A program made the position numbers and the translations under genes. From assembly GCA_017394515.1 (NCBI GenBank), contig JAFPXY010000025.1, forward strand, positions 1-42,116: a DNA stretch of 42,116 bases, in the 5' to 3' direction. Source of the stretch: Bacillota bacterium. GTDB lineage: Bacteria; Bacillota; Clostridia; Peptostreptococcales; Anaerovoracaceae. The notes beneath the pieces are model-generated. The model saw only the letters and a list, made by a program, of their open reading frames with translations. It made no database searches and had not been told where the DNA came from. Below are positions 7,588 to 17,879 of this stretch, piece after piece (within the stretch, counting starts at the first letter, position 1; the number at the start of each line of letters is the position of its first letter).

Positions 7588-9550
7588 AATGCAAAAGGTC
7601 TCGGTCATCGGCCTTGATAAGATCAAGGGACGGCTTATAGCCCGGATGATGGACCTGGAAGCTGTACAACTTACGGATCAAACGGAAAAGCTCACGGAAG
7701 ACTTTTGGGCAGAGAACACGGTTCAGGACGGTGCTCAGGATCAGGTGACTTACTTTGAAAACAAGATCAGCCGCTCATCTCAGGCACTGGATATCATCGA
7801 CCAGTACGGTGAACTTAAGAGTCCGCTGTTCAAGACCAGAAGGATCATTTCCAAAGAAGAGGCCGCGTCCATTCCTTCTCAGGAGATCGCAACCGAGGAT
7901 CTCATAGCTCGTCTCATTCATCTGAATGAAGAGCTCAGATCCAAGAGGGATGAGATCAACAAACTGGATCTGGACAACATGATGTTCGAGCCATGGAGAG
8001 ATTTCGACGTACCTCTTGATCAGACTTCGACCCAAACCGTAACCACCATAATGGGTGTGCTGCCGATAGCTTATGACCCGGCAGGTGCGGAGGGCGCAGT
8101 CAAGAGCATAACCGAAAGATACGTAATGAAACAGGTCAATGAGGATAAGACCATGAGATATCTGGCTTTCCTCATCCCAAAGGAGAACGAGGAGGACATC
8201 CTTGCAACCCTTAAGGATCAAGGCTTCCAGGCTCTGGAAATGCGGAGCTACAAGGGAACTGTGACCGAAAACATCTTAAACAATCAGAAAAGAAGAATCA
8301 AACTTCAGGATGAGATCGACCAGATACGTGATGAGATCAAAGAACTGGCAGCTCAGAAAGAACACATTGAAGACTACCAGGACATCCTGACGGTGGAGCT
8401 TGATAAGAAAAAGACTCGCTCCAAACTTCTTAAGACCAAGAAGACCTTCTACATGGAAGGTTGGGTGCCTGAGGGCAGGGTAGAAGCGGTGAAGAACCTG
8501 CTGGATGCTAACGAGTGCTACTATGAATTCTCTGAGCCGCAGGAAGGCGATGACGTTCCGGTAATGCTTAAGACCTCCAAGTTCTTCAAGCCGGTAGAGG
8601 CAATTACAGAAATGTATTCGCTTCCCGCCTATGGAACCTTCGATCCCACCACCATCTTCGCGTTATGGTACATCTGCTTCTTCGGAATGATGTTCAGTGA
8701 CGCCTGCTATGGACTTCTCATGGTGATCGTTTTGGGCGTCGTACTTAAGAAGTACAATCTGGAAGGCACCATGTATAAGATGGTTAAGCTGCTATTCTAT
8801 TGCGGCATATCCACCACCTTCTGGGGCGTTATGTTCGGAGGATACTTCGGTAACCTATTTACGGTAATAGCGGAGACCTTCTTCGGTAAGACCTTTAAGA
8901 TCCCACCTCTCTGGTTCGATCCTTTGGACGATCCGTTGAAGCTTTTGATTATCTCCATAGCCCTCGGTGTAGCTCACCTGTTCCTGGGTCTGGCTATCCA
9001 AGGCTACCTGTACTTGAAGGACGGTAAGGTCGTAGACTTCATCTGCGATATAGTCCTCTGGTATACGACGATCATAGGCTTGTTCCTGTGGATCGGAGGA
9101 GGTGTTATCGGCGGAGCTGCACCGGTTATCGGTAAGTGGATGTCCATCATCTCCATCGTAGGTCTGGCTCTGACAGGAGGAAGAGACAGAAAAGGTGCAG
9201 GTAAGTTAGTCGGAGGCTTTTCCAACGTATATAACATCACCAGCTGGCTATCGGATATTTTGTCCTACGCCAGGATCCTGGCCCTGGGACTTGCTACAGG
9301 AGCTATAGCTCAGGTAGTAAATACCATGGGCGCCCTTGCAGGAGGAGGCATCAAAGGAGCCGTTGTGTTCCTTCTGGTATTCGTCTTCGGACACCTGCTG
9401 AATTTCGCAATTAACGTACTCGGCGCATTTATTCACTCGGCTCGTCTGCAGTTCGTAGAGTTCTTTGGTAAGTTCTACGAGGATGGCGGCGAAGCCTTCG
9501 AACCGCTGAGGAAAAACACAAAGTATATTAAGATAGAAGAAAGCAAATAA
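7574..9550 (+). CDS. ntpI: V-type ATPase subunit I (membrane stator, a-type)
   Basis: 658 residues. The start is GTG 7574, giving MSIVKMQKVSVIGL, the usual NtpI N terminus, so the 14-nt overlap with ntpF is real. The first half (about 1-340) is soluble and coiled-coil rich and contacts the EH stalks. The second half carries about seven or eight membrane helices from FALWYICFFGMMFSDACYG onwards. The essential ion-channel arginine is R567 in SYARILALGLA. This subunit forms the two half channels next to the rotor ring and is required for ion translocation. Confidence 0.96.
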   Translation: MSIVKMQKVSVIGLDKIKGRLIARMMDLEAVQLTDQTEKLTEDFWAENTVQDGAQDQVTYFENKISRSSQALDIIDQYGELKSPLFKTRRIISKEEAASIPSQEIATEDLIARLIHLNEELRSKRDEINKLDLDNMMFEPWRDFDVPLDQTSTQTVTTIMGVLPIAYDPAGAEGAVKSITERYVMKQVNEDKTMRYLAFLIPKENEEDILATLKDQGFQALEMRSYKGTVTENILNNQKRRIKLQDEIDQIRDEIKELAAQKEHIEDYQDILTVELDKKKTRSKLLKTKKTFYMEGWVPEGRVEAVKNLLDANECYYEFSEPQEGDDVPVMLKTSKFFKPVEAITEMYSLPAYGTFDPTTIFALWYICFFGMMFSDACYGLLMVIVLGVVLKKYNLEGTMYKMVKLLFYCGISTTFWGVMFGGYFGNLFTVIAETFFGKTFKIPPLWFDPLDDPLKLLIISIALGVAHLFLGLAIQGYLYLKDGKVVDFICDIVLWYTTIIGLFLWIGGGVIGGAAPVIGKWMSIISIVGLALTGGRDRKGAGKLVGGFSNVYNITSWLSDILSYARILALGLATGAIAQVVNTMGALAGGGIKGAVVFLLVFVFGHLLNFAINVLGAFIHSARLQFVEFFGKFYEDGGEAFEPLRKNTKYIKIEESK

Positions 9551-10039
<489 letters not shown>

Positions 10040-10088
10040 TTCTTAGAGTATAAGTTATTTCACCCGAAAAAGATAAGAGGTAGAAGCT

Positions 10089-10712
10089 ATGAGTATAGAA
10101 AAAATCACATCAACAATACTGGATGAAGCAAGGGAAGCTGAGAAGCTGGCTCTTGACGAAGCCCAGGCCAAATGTGATCAGATCATAGAAGAAGCCAAAC
10201 AGAAAGCTCAGGCTCAGAGGGAAGCTTTAGTCAAGAAGGGACAGGAGGAGAAGGAAAAGATCATCCTTCGCCGTAAGTCCGTAGCGGCTATCGATTCCAA
10301 GAAGGTCCTCCTTGAGAGTAAGCAGAAGGTCATCAAAGAATGCTTTGATGAATCCATCGAAAGGATAACGAACCTTCCGAGAGAAGAGTACATCGACTAT
10401 CTCGTCCGTGTCGGAATCAACTCCGACATGTACGGTGGTCTGCTCACATTTAATGAAAAAGAAAAAAATACCATCGCTCCGGAAGTCATAAAGAGACTGA
10501 ACGAAGCAACAGAAGCAATGCGTATCGAGAAGTACGGCGACAGACCTTTCAGTGAGAGATTCTCACTGAACGAAGTGGCAGAACCCATCACCGGTGGATT
10601 CTGGATCAGATATCGTCTGACCTACGCTGATAATACCGTAGGCACCCAGGTAGATTTCGCCAGAACAGAGATGGCATCAGAGGTTTCCAGAATGTTATTT
10701 GAGGAGGAGTGA
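10089..10712 (+). CDS. ntpE: V-type ATPase subunit E, peripheral stalk
   Basis: 207 residues. The N-terminal half is a charged coiled coil (about 1-100, AREAEKLALDEAQAK and onwards). The C-terminal half is globular and ends with GGFWIRYRLTYADNTVGTQVDF, typical of vATP-synt_E. It pairs with NtpF in the stalk. The stop lies one base before the start of ntpC, and the ntpE end contains the ntpC ribosome binding site. Confidence 0.93.
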   Translation: MSIEKITSTILDEAREAEKLALDEAQAKCDQIIEEAKQKAQAQREALVKKGQEEKEKIILRRKSVAAIDSKKVLLESKQKVIKECFDESIERITNLPREEYIDYLVRVGINSDMYGGLLTFNEKEKNTIAPEVIKRLNEATEAMRIEKYGDRPFSERFSLNEVAEPITGGFWIRYRLTYADNTVGTQVDFARTEMASEVSRMLFEEE

Positions 10713-10713
10713 C

Positions 10714-11634
10714 ATGAGCGACTATATTTTCCCTTGTGTCGTCGTGCGTTCCAAGGAAGTAGACCTCCTGAACAATGAGGAGACTCTGAAACTTCTGGAA
10801 TATGATTCGGTTCAGGATATCATGAACGTTCTCGCGGAACATGGTTACGGAGATGGTAAAGAGCTGGAGAATCCCAGGGACTTTGAAGCCATTCTTTCCA
10901 AAAATATGGAAGAGATGTATAAGGAGATCTACAGCACCATCCCTGATGAAAAAGAACTGAATTTCTTCAAATACCCCAACGATTATCATAACCTTAAGGT
11001 TCTCCTTAAGGCTGAGTTCCTGGAGACGGATGCCAAGGATCTTTTGATAGATTCAGGCACCATTCCGGCAGAGCAGATGGAAGAGATGCTGAGACGCCGT
11101 GACTTCACCCAGATGACGGTGGAGATGAGAGCGGCAGTGGACGAAGCCATCGAACTCTTCGCTAAATCCAGGGATCCTCAGGAGATAGATATCAGACTGG
11201 ATAAAGCCTGCTATAAGGACATGCTCACGGATGCTGAGGAATCCGGAAACGACTTCCTCAAGGAATACGTAATGCAGCTCATAGACCTGCTGAACGTTGA
11301 TTCCTTCGTGAGACTCAAAGAGATCGGCAAGCCAAGGACCTTCTACAAGAGAGTTTTCCTTGAAGGAGGAAACCTGGACGAGAACGCCATTGAGCAGAAA
11401 GCCGGCCTCATAGTCAACGAAGTAGGCGTTGCCGGCGTTGAGAAGTATCTGGACAATCAGAAGATGGAATATGTGAAGGACGCGCTCTATGTGCCGTTTG
11501 GCATAGAACCCATCGTCGGTTTTTTGCAGGCTAAGGAAACAGAGGTCATGAACCTGAGAATGATCCTTACCGGTAAGATCTCCGGCATGGACGACGTACT
11601 GATTAGAGAAAGGCTGAGGGATACATATGTATAA
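10714..11634 (+). CDS. ntpC: V-type ATPase subunit C (central stalk, d-type)
   Basis: 306 residues from ATG 10714, which has GAGGAGGAG at 10701-10709; an in-frame start 15 nt upstream would lack a ribosome binding site. The protein is soluble and helical with the vATP-synt_AC39 pattern (DYHNLKVLLKAEF, YVMQLIDLLNVDSFVRLKE). It couples the rotating DG shaft to the K ring. It overlaps ntpG by 8 nt. Confidence 0.93.
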   Translation: MSDYIFPCVVVRSKEVDLLNNEETLKLLEYDSVQDIMNVLAEHGYGDGKELENPRDFEAILSKNMEEMYKEIYSTIPDEKELNFFKYPNDYHNLKVLLKAEFLETDAKDLLIDSGTIPAEQMEEMLRRRDFTQMTVEMRAAVDEAIELFAKSRDPQEIDIRLDKACYKDMLTDAEESGNDFLKEYVMQLIDLLNVDSFVRLKEIGKPRTFYKRVFLEGGNLDENAIEQKAGLIVNEVGVAGVEKYLDNQKMEYVKDALYVPFGIEPIVGFLQAKETEVMNLRMILTGKISGMDDVLIRERLRDTYV

Positions 11635-11950
11635 GATCGGTGTAATAGGAGACAGAGAATCCATATTAGGCTTCAAGGCCGTGGGTCTGGATGTTTTTCC
11701 CATCGATGATCCCGAAGAAGCCAAGAAGACCCTAAAAAGGATCGCAAAAGAAGATTTTGCCATTATCTACATAACAGAGCAGATCTATCAGTACATGATG
11801 GATCTGGTAGATGAATACGTAGACTCCAGGCTCCCGGCGATAATTCCTATCCCGGGCAAGGACGGCACCTTGGGAATAGGCATGACTTCGGTTAAGAAGT
11901 CGGTAGAAAGAGCCGTTGGAGCAGACATACTCTTTGGAGGTGACAATTAA
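11627..11950 (+). CDS. ntpG: V-type ATPase subunit F/NtpG (central shaft)
   Basis: 107 residues starting [22 protein letters not shown], the classic ATP-synt_F opening, with [12 protein letters not shown] near the end. It binds subunit D to form the rotating shaft. The stop and the ntpA start overlap by one base (TAATG), which suggests coupled translation. Confidence 0.95.
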   Translation: MYKIGVIGDRESILGFKAVGLDVFPIDDPEEAKKTLKRIAKEDFAIIYITEQIYQYMMDLVDEYVDSRLPAIIPIPGKDGTLGIGMTSVKKSVERAVGADILFGGDN

Positions 11951-13755
11951 TGAGTCAAGGAAAAGTATTTAAGATATCCGGCCCCCTTGTAGTCGCATCG
12001 GGAATGGAAGACGCAAACATGTACGACGTAGTCCATGTAGGCAAACAGGGACTTATCGGCGAGATCATCGAGATGAGAGGCGACCGTGCGTCTATTCAGG
12101 TATATGAAGAGACCGCCGGCATCGGCCCCGGAGTTCCCGTTGAATCCACCGGAGCACCTCTTTCAGTAGAACTGGGCCCCGGACTCATCGAGACCATGTA
12201 TGACGGCATCCAGAGACCGCTGGAAGAAATGGTTGCGACCGTAGGACCGAATATCACCAGAGGAATCAAGGTTCCGGCTTTGAGCCGTACCAAGAAGTGG
12301 GAATTCGAGCCCGCAGTCAAAGTCGGAGATTATGTTGAAGAAGGCGACATTATCGGTTCCGTACATGAGACCGTACTTGTAGATCATAAGATCATGGTGC
12401 CTTACGGTGTAAAGGGCAACATCGAATGGATCGAAGGCGGCGAATATGTAGTAACTGATATTGTAGCCAAGGTGAAGCTCACAGCGGACTTCCCCGCTGA
12501 GAACCTTAAAGCAGGCGACATCAAGGAACTGAGTCTCATGCAGAAGTGGCCTGTACGTCGTGGCAGACCATACAAAGAGAAATTAACTCCTGAGATGCCT
12601 CTTATCACAGGACAGCGTGTAATCGATACCATGTTCCCCATCGCTAAGGGCGGTGTAGCTGCAGTTCCCGGACCTTTCGGTTCAGGTAAGACCGTAGTAC
12701 AGCACCAGCTGGCTAAGTGGGCGGACGCTGATATCGTAGTATACATCGGCTGCGGTGAGCGTGGTAATGAGATGACGGACGTACTTATGGAATTCCCTGA
12801 ACTGACCGACCCTCGTTCAGGCGAGCCTTTGATGAAGCGTACCGTACTTATCGCCAACACTTCCGATATGCCTGTAGCTGCTCGTGAGGCTTCCGTATAT
12901 ACAGGAATCACCATCGCTGAGTATTTCAGAGACATGGGATATTCCGTAGCTCTCATGGCTGACTCCACATCCCGTTGGGCTGAGGCTCTTCGTGAGATGT
13001 CCGGACGTCTTGAGGAAATGCCCGGTGAAGAAGGTTATCCCGCATATCTGTCCTCCAGACTTGCTCAATTCTATGAGAGAGCTGGACGTACATATTCACT
13101 TGGACAGAAGCCGAGACTGGGTGCGCTGAGCGTTATCGGAGCTGTATCCCCTCCAGGAGGAGATATTTCAGAGCCTGTATCTCAGGCGACACTTCGTATC
13201 GTAAAGGTATTCTGGTGTCTGGATTCCGCTCTGGCATACGCCAGACACTTCCCGGCCATCAACTGGCTCCAGTCATACTCTCTCTATGTGGATAAGCTGG
13301 AGAGATGGTATGAGGCCAAGGTATCCAAGGACTTCCCGAAGATGAGAGCAAGAACACTTTCACTCCTTCAGGATGAGGCAGAGTTGAACGAGATCGTTCA
13401 GCTGGTCGGTGTTGACTCCCTGTCCTTCGAAGACAGAATGAAACTGGAAGTCTGCAAGTCCATTCGTGAGGACTATCTCCACCAGAACGCTTTCCACGAG
13501 ATAGACACTTATACCTCAATGAATAAGCAGTATAAGCTTCTCAAGCTGATCCTTTCCTACTATGATCTGGGACTGGACGGAATCAAGAGAGGCGCACCTT
13601 TCACCAAGGTCATCAACCTTCCTGAGAGAGAAGATATCGGAAGATTCAAATATATCGAAGAAAAGAGCATTGACCTGGCATTCGATGATCTCATGAAGAG
13701 AATCAGAGATGACATCAATGAGCTGGTAGCAAAGGAGGCAGAACAGGATGATTAA
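11950..13755 (+). CDS. ntpA: V-type ATPase catalytic subunit A
   Basis: 601 residues, full length. It has an N-terminal beta barrel, the A-specific non-homologous region (about 110-190), and the Walker A loop GPFGSGKT at 241-248, with [13 protein letters not shown] and [16 protein letters not shown] behind it. These are the hallmarks of the ATP-hydrolysing V/A-type A subunit. It assembles as A3B3 with NtpB. The last codons carry AAAGGAGG (13731-13738), the ribosome binding site of ntpB, and the genes overlap by 8 nt. Confidence 0.98.
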   Translation: MSQGKVFKISGPLVVASGMEDANMYDVVHVGKQGLIGEIIEMRGDRASIQVYEETAGIGPGVPVESTGAPLSVELGPGLIETMYDGIQRPLEEMVATVGPNITRGIKVPALSRTKKWEFEPAVKVGDYVEEGDIIGSVHETVLVDHKIMVPYGVKGNIEWIEGGEYVVTDIVAKVKLTADFPAENLKAGDIKELSLMQKWPVRRGRPYKEKLTPEMPLITGQRVIDTMFPIAKGGVAAVPGPFGSGKTVVQHQLAKWADADIVVYIGCGERGNEMTDVLMEFPELTDPRSGEPLMKRTVLIANTSDMPVAAREASVYTGITIAEYFRDMGYSVALMADSTSRWAEALREMSGRLEEMPGEEGYPAYLSSRLAQFYERAGRTYSLGQKPRLGALSVIGAVSPPGGDISEPVSQATLRIVKVFWCLDSALAYARHFPAINWLQSYSLYVDKLERWYEAKVSKDFPKMRARTLSLLQDEAELNEIVQLVGVDSLSFEDRMKLEVCKSIREDYLHQNAFHEIDTYTSMNKQYKLLKLILSYYDLGLDGIKRGAPFTKVINLPEREDIGRFKYIEEKSIDLAFDDLMKRIRDDINELVAKEAEQDD

Positions 13756-15121
13756 AGAATACAGAACCATCAGTGAAGTTGTAGGACCTCTGATGCTCGT
13801 CAAAGACGTTGAAGACGTTACCTACGATGAGCTGGGCGAGATCCTGATGCCTTCAGGAGAGACCAGACTTTGCAAAGTACTGGAAGTCAACGGACATAAC
13901 GCTCTGGTACAGCTCTTTGAAGCTTCCACAGGTATCAACCTTAAGGAATCCACAGTAAGATTCCTCGGACACGGCACAGAACTTGCCGTATCCGCCGACA
14001 TGCTGGGAAGAGTATTCGACGGTATGGGAAGACCTAAGGACGGCGGTCCTGAGATCATTCCCGAGAAGATGATGGATATCAACGGACTTCCCATGAACCC
14101 GGCAGCTCGTGACTATCCTGCTGAGTTCATTCAGACCGGAGTTTCCGCTATCGACGGACTGAATACTCTGGTAAGAGGACAGAAGCTTCCTATCTTCTCC
14201 GCATCCGGACTTCCTCACGCTGACCTGGCTGCTCAGATCGCAAGACAGGCCAAGGTAAGAGGCGGTGACTCAGGAAACTTCGCCGTAGTATTCGCGGCTG
14301 TAGGTATCACACATGAAGAGGCGGAGTTCTTTGCTTCCGACTTCAGAAGAACCGGTGCTATCGACAGAACCGTAATGTTCATGAACCTGGCTAATGACCC
14401 TGCTGTAGAGCGTATCGCTACACCGCGTATGGCTCTTACCGCAGCAGAATATCTGGCCTTCGACCTTAACATGCACGTGCTGGTAATCATCACGGATATC
14501 ACCAACTATGCTGAGGCTCTCCGTGAGGTATCCGCAGCTAAGAAGGAGGTTCCCGGTAGACGTGGTTATCCCGGATACCTTTACACCGACCTTGCTACCA
14601 TGTATGAGAGAGCAGGCCGTAAGAAAGGCTTCCCCGGATCCATCACCATGATCCCGATCCTGACCATGCCTGAAGAAGATAAGACCCACCCGATCCCTGA
14701 CCTTACAGGATATATCACAGAGGGTCAGATCATCCTTTCCCGTGACCTTTATCGTAAAGGAATCCAGCCGCCTATCGACGTACTGCCTTCACTTTCACGA
14801 CTTAAAGATAAGGGTATCGGTAAGGGCAAGACCAGAGAAGATCACGCTGATACCATGAACCAGTTATTTGCTGCATATGCAAAGGGCAAAGAAAACCTGG
14901 AGCTGGTAGCCATCCTGGGCGAGGCTGCTCTTTCAGAAGTAGACCTTAAATATGCTAATTTCTCCAAGGAGTTCGAGAAACTCTACGTTTCCCAGGGATA
15001 TGATACCGACAGAGACATCATCGAGACCCTGGAAACAGGCTGGAAACTCTTGAGACTCCTGCCTAAGTCAGAACTTAAACGTATCAAGGACGAGTATCTT
15101 GACAAGTATTACGAGGAGTAA
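13748..15121 (+). CDS. ntpB: V-type ATPase non-catalytic subunit B
   Basis: 457 residues beginning [18 protein letters not shown]. The position of the P-loop is replaced by [18 protein letters not shown], as in all B subunits, so it binds but does not effectively hydrolyse nucleotide. [26 protein letters not shown] style B-subunit segments are present. It ends 3 nt before ntpD. Confidence 0.98.
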   Translation: MIKEYRTISEVVGPLMLVKDVEDVTYDELGEILMPSGETRLCKVLEVNGHNALVQLFEASTGINLKESTVRFLGHGTELAVSADMLGRVFDGMGRPKDGGPEIIPEKMMDINGLPMNPAARDYPAEFIQTGVSAIDGLNTLVRGQKLPIFSASGLPHADLAAQIARQAKVRGGDSGNFAVVFAAVGITHEEAEFFASDFRRTGAIDRTVMFMNLANDPAVERIATPRMALTAAEYLAFDLNMHVLVIITDITNYAEALREVSAAKKEVPGRRGYPGYLYTDLATMYERAGRKKGFPGSITMIPILTMPEEDKTHPIPDLTGYITEGQIILSRDLYRKGIQPPIDVLPSLSRLKDKGIGKGKTREDHADTMNQLFAAYAKGKENLELVAILGEAALSEVDLKYANFSKEFEKLYVSQGYDTDRDIIETLETGWKLLRLLPKSELKRIKDEYLDKYYEE

Positions 15122-15124
15122 AAA

Positions 15125-15883
15125 ATGGAAAGATTAAATGTTAATCCTACCAGAATGATGCTCACGACCCTGAAGAAGAGACTGGCAACTTCCGTTAGAG
15201 GCCATAAACTTCTGAAGGACAAGAGAGACGAACTCATGAAGGAATTCCTCGATTTGGCAAGGGCCAACAAGGAAGTCAGAGATGAGGTGGAGAAGCAGCT
15301 GGCTTCAGTTTACAGCAGTTTCTCCGTGGCCTCTGCCGTAATGAGTGCGGAAGTCCTGGAGGAAGCTCTCATGTTTCCCAAACAGGGAGTGCAGCTTGAG
15401 GTAGGCAATCAGAATGTCATGAGCGTAAACGTTCCCGTTTTCGACTTCAAGACAACTGCTGATGATCCTACAGACATCTATCCATATGGTTATGCCAATA
15501 CTTCAGGAGAACTGGATATGGCCATAAGCGATCTGTCAAGGGCCTTTCCTCTCATGCTTCAGCTGGCAGCCAAAGAAAAAGAAGCACAGATGCTGGCTGC
15601 TGAGCTCGAGCGTACCAGAAGAAGGGTAAACGCCTTGGAGTACGTGAAGATCCCTCAGCTTGAGATGACCATCAAGTATATCAGAATGAAGCTGGATGAG
15701 AACGAAAGAGGTAATCAGACCAGACTCATGAAGGTCAAGGATATGATCCTGGAGCAGTCCATCAAAGAGAGAAGAGAAGCGGACGAAAGAGCCTTCCAGG
15801 AGAGCGTCAACCCGGGCGAGATGGCGAAGATCAAAAGGGAGACCGCTGTGGAAGAAGAAACTTTCCAGTTGCCTCCTGCATAA
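15125..15883 (+). CDS. ntpD: V-type ATPase subunit D (central shaft)
   Basis: 252 residues, slightly longer than the usual 205-230 because of an acidic C-terminal tail. The N terminus (NVNPTRMMLTTLKKRLATSVRGHKLLKDKRDEL) and the C-terminal helix (RRRVNALEYVKIPQLEMTIKYI) are diagnostic. It forms the long antiparallel coiled coil that turns inside A3B3. It is the last of the nine ATPase genes; ntpH and ntpJ of E. hirae are absent. Confidence 0.96.
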   Translation: MERLNVNPTRMMLTTLKKRLATSVRGHKLLKDKRDELMKEFLDLARANKEVRDEVEKQLASVYSSFSVASAVMSAEVLEEALMFPKQGVQLEVGNQNVMSVNVPVFDFKTTADDPTDIYPYGYANTSGELDMAISDLSRAFPLMLQLAAKEKEAQMLAAELERTRRRVNALEYVKIPQLEMTIKYIRMKLDENERGNQTRLMKVKDMILEQSIKERREADERAFQESVNPGEMAKIKRETAVEEETFQLPPA

Positions 15884-15938
15884 TTTGGAATATGCCTTTA
15901 GGACAGCATCGGCAGCAAGAATGCTGTAGGTAAGGATA

Positions 15939-16223
15939 ATGGATGTAAATGAAAAGATAATTAAGATATTGGATGACGATATCAATGTAAAATTAGTTCT
16001 TCATGGAGGTGGGGCTACCCTCACCTCCTTTGAAGATGGTGTAGCAAAGATCAAATTCACCGGCGCCTGCGCCTCCTGCATGGCACAGACCGATACCTTC
16101 GATGATGTAGTCAAAGGGACCATTCTTCGCAAGGTACCGGAAGTGACGGATGTGGTGGTGGATGATTCAGTCAGCGATGAGCTGCTGGACTTCGCCAGAC
16201 AGATCCTGGCAGGGAAGAGGTAG
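15939..16223 (+). CDS. NifU C-terminal-domain protein (Fe-S scaffold/carrier)
   Basis: 94 residues with the NifU-like core: LHGGGATLTSFEDGVAKIKF, then GACASCMAQTDTF with the CxxC pair that binds a transferable [4Fe-4S] cluster, and VPEVTDVVVDD. The family usually has CxxCP; here the proline is Met. It stands alone as a small scaffold rather than a multi-domain NifU. It follows the V-ATPase operon with no terminator, only a 7-bp hairpin (15903-15909 with 15921-15927) without a T run, so read-through transcription is likely. Confidence 0.85.
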   Translation: MDVNEKIIKILDDDINVKLVLHGGGATLTSFEDGVAKIKFTGACASCMAQTDTFDDVVKGTILRKVPEVTDVVVDDSVSDELLDFARQILAGKR

Positions 16224-16264
16224 TGTGAGCGAGGATTTTTTGCGGGATTTAAGGAGTGTATGAT

Positions 16265-16669
16265 ATGAGTAAGTATGCGGACAGAGCTGCAGAGCTCAGA
16301 GCTATAGCACAGCCCCACTACAACTGCGGACAGTCGACGGCTATGCCTTTTGCGCCTGATAAGGGAATCAGTGAAGAGACCATGCAGGCCTTATGCGCCA
16401 ACTTCGGTTCAGGACTGAAGAGAAAGTCCACCTGCGGCGCGCTGGCTGGGGGTGTTCTGATTCTTGGACTTTATGGAGTGAACGACCAGGAGACCATCGA
16501 CGCCTATTATAAGGCTTTTGCTGATAACCACGACGGAATGCTTGATTGCGGACCGCTGGTCGCTGACAATGAAGCCAAGGGCAACGTTCAGAAACCCTTC
16601 TGCGATGGACTGGTGCTCGAGAGCATCGGGCTCGTAGAGGCTATCCTCAAGGAAAGAGGATTGATTTAA
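16265..16669 (+). CDS. C_GCAxxG_C_C family putative redox protein
   Basis: 134 residues from ATG 16265, placed by AAGGAG at 16251-16256 (an in-frame GTG overlaps that site). Four conserved cysteine blocks appear in order: YNCGQST, STCGALAGG, LDCGPLV and PFCDGLV. This matches the C_GCAxxG_C_C family, thought to be redox active and often found near transporters or oxidoreductases in anaerobes. The exact function is unknown. It lies 41 nt after the NifU-like gene and is closed by a strong terminator, so the two probably end the V-ATPase transcription unit. Confidence 0.8.
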   Translation: MSKYADRAAELRAIAQPHYNCGQSTAMPFAPDKGISEETMQALCANFGSGLKRKSTCGALAGGVLILGLYGVNDQETIDAYYKAFADNHDGMLDCGPLVADNEAKGNVQKPFCDGLVLESIGLVEAILKERGLI

Positions 16670-16680
16670 AATTTGAGTTT

Positions 16681-16709
16681 AAAGAGTCGGGATATCCCGA
16701 CTCTTTATT
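16681..16709 (+). terminator. Terminator closing the V-ATPase/Fe-S unit
   Basis: A perfect 26-nt palindrome (13-bp arms, centre GATATC) with A and T runs at the ends; it can act in both directions. Confidence 0.88.
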
Positions 16710-16727
16710 TGTGTGCAAAACATCTTG

Positions 16728-16754
16728 TTGACGGTTTCACTTATGTGTTAAAAT
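16728..16754 (+). promoter_or_regulatory. Candidate promoter of the nitroreductase gene
   Basis: TTGACG (16728-16733) and TAAAAT (16749-16754) are 15 nt apart, which is short; TTGTTG at 16725-16730 gives 18 nt. It lies between a terminator and the gene. Confidence 0.55.
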
Positions 16755-16787
16755 ATTATAGACTAGTTTTTTATAGAGGATACTAAA

Positions 16788-17636
16788 ATGGAAAAGAACA
16801 CTACCAAGCCATATGACATAATAGCTGAACGCACCAAGGCAGGCCGCGACTTCATAGTGAAATTCAACGACGTTGAAGGAATACCTGAAGATTATGAAAC
16901 AGATCAGTATATGAAGAAGCCTCAGCCTCCTCTGGCCAAAGCCCCTATGACGGGCCAAACAACCGATTTGCCAAAGGATTTCAGCAATCTCGATATAGAC
17001 AACGATTTCCTGGGAATAATCAACAGGAGGAAGAGCCACAGAGTCTATACGGATGAAGCTATCAGCCTGACAGAGCTTTCATATCTCCTCTGGTGCAGCC
17101 AGGGAGTAAAGGAGATCAGAGGCAAGTCCTACGCGACCTTAAGGACAGTGCCCTCAGGCGGAGCACGCCATCCTTTCGAGTGCTATCTGGCCATAAGAAA
17201 GGTGGAAGGCCTCAGCGAGGGTTTGTATCATTACTTACCCTTGACACACCAGATCGAACGTCTGGGAGATTGTGAGGACATGAAGGGATTTATTTCAGAA
17301 TCCCTTTGCGAGCAGACCTGGGCAGCCAAAGCCAGCGTGGTATTCTATTACAGTTGCGTATTCTATAGGGCTGAATGGAGGTACGGCGTTTGGGCTCACG
17401 GGCCTATTCTGATGGATGCAGGTCATGTAACGGAGAACCTTTACCTGGCAGCTACGTCCATCGGACTTGGAGGCTGCGCCATAGCAGCATTGGAACCGGA
17501 ACCATGTAATGAAGTTTTCAAACTGGATGGCGTGGAAGAAAGCATATTCTACGCAATGCCGGTAGGAACTGTGAAGGAAGAAGATCGTGAAGCTGAAGCA
17601 GACTTCTACGCTTTTCTGAAGGAAGAAGGACTATAA
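16788..17636 (+). CDS. SagB/ThcOx-type nitroreductase-family oxidoreductase
   Basis: 282 residues. The FMN-binding nitroreductase fold is seen from about residue 68: INRRKSHRVYTDEAISLTEL, then TVPSGGARHPFECYLAI, and at the end AATSIGLGGCAIAA and YAMPVGTV. This is the SagB-type layout, known from thiazole/oxazole dehydrogenases, but no cyclodehydratase or peptide precursor is nearby. It is more likely a stand-alone FMN oxidoreductase. The gap to the next gene is 3 nt. Confidence 0.85.
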   Translation: MEKNTTKPYDIIAERTKAGRDFIVKFNDVEGIPEDYETDQYMKKPQPPLAKAPMTGQTTDLPKDFSNLDIDNDFLGIINRRKSHRVYTDEAISLTELSYLLWCSQGVKEIRGKSYATLRTVPSGGARHPFECYLAIRKVEGLSEGLYHYLPLTHQIERLGDCEDMKGFISESLCEQTWAAKASVVFYYSCVFYRAEWRYGVWAHGPILMDAGHVTENLYLAATSIGLGGCAIAALEPEPCNEVFKLDGVEESIFYAMPVGTVKEEDREAEADFYAFLKEEGL

Positions 17637-17639
17637 AGA

Positions 17640-17873
17640 ATGGACATCGGAGTTAAATTCTGCGGCGGGTGTAATCCCATGTATGACCGCGGCAAACTGT
17701 ATAAACGTATCGCGGAGGCTTACCCGGAGCATGCCTTTGAATCCGCAGATGACGCAAAAAACTATCAACTGCTGCTGACCATCTGCGGCTGCGAGAGAGC
17801 CTGCGTGAACACAGATAGCTATAAAAGAGAAAAGGAGTTAAGGATCTCTAAGGATTTGGTCCCGGAGATCTGA
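17640..17873 (+). CDS. Small cysteine-rich protein of unknown function (FCGGCNPMYDRG)
   Basis: 77 residues with two cysteine pairs, FCGGCNPMYDRG near the N terminus and ICGCERACVNTDS in the second half. The spacing would suit a metal or Fe-S site, but no family function is recognised. It sits 3 nt after the nitroreductase and 6 nt before the Fe-S methyltransferase gene, so the three are probably co-translated. Confidence 0.75.
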   Translation: MDIGVKFCGGCNPMYDRGKLYKRIAEAYPEHAFESADDAKNYQLLLTICGCERACVNTDSYKREKELRISKDLVPEI

Positions 17874-17879
17874 TTTGAT

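Noticed and set aside
15903-15927. Terminator between ntpD and the NifU-like gene
   Set aside because: The 7-bp stem is not followed by a T run; it may be a processing hairpin at most.
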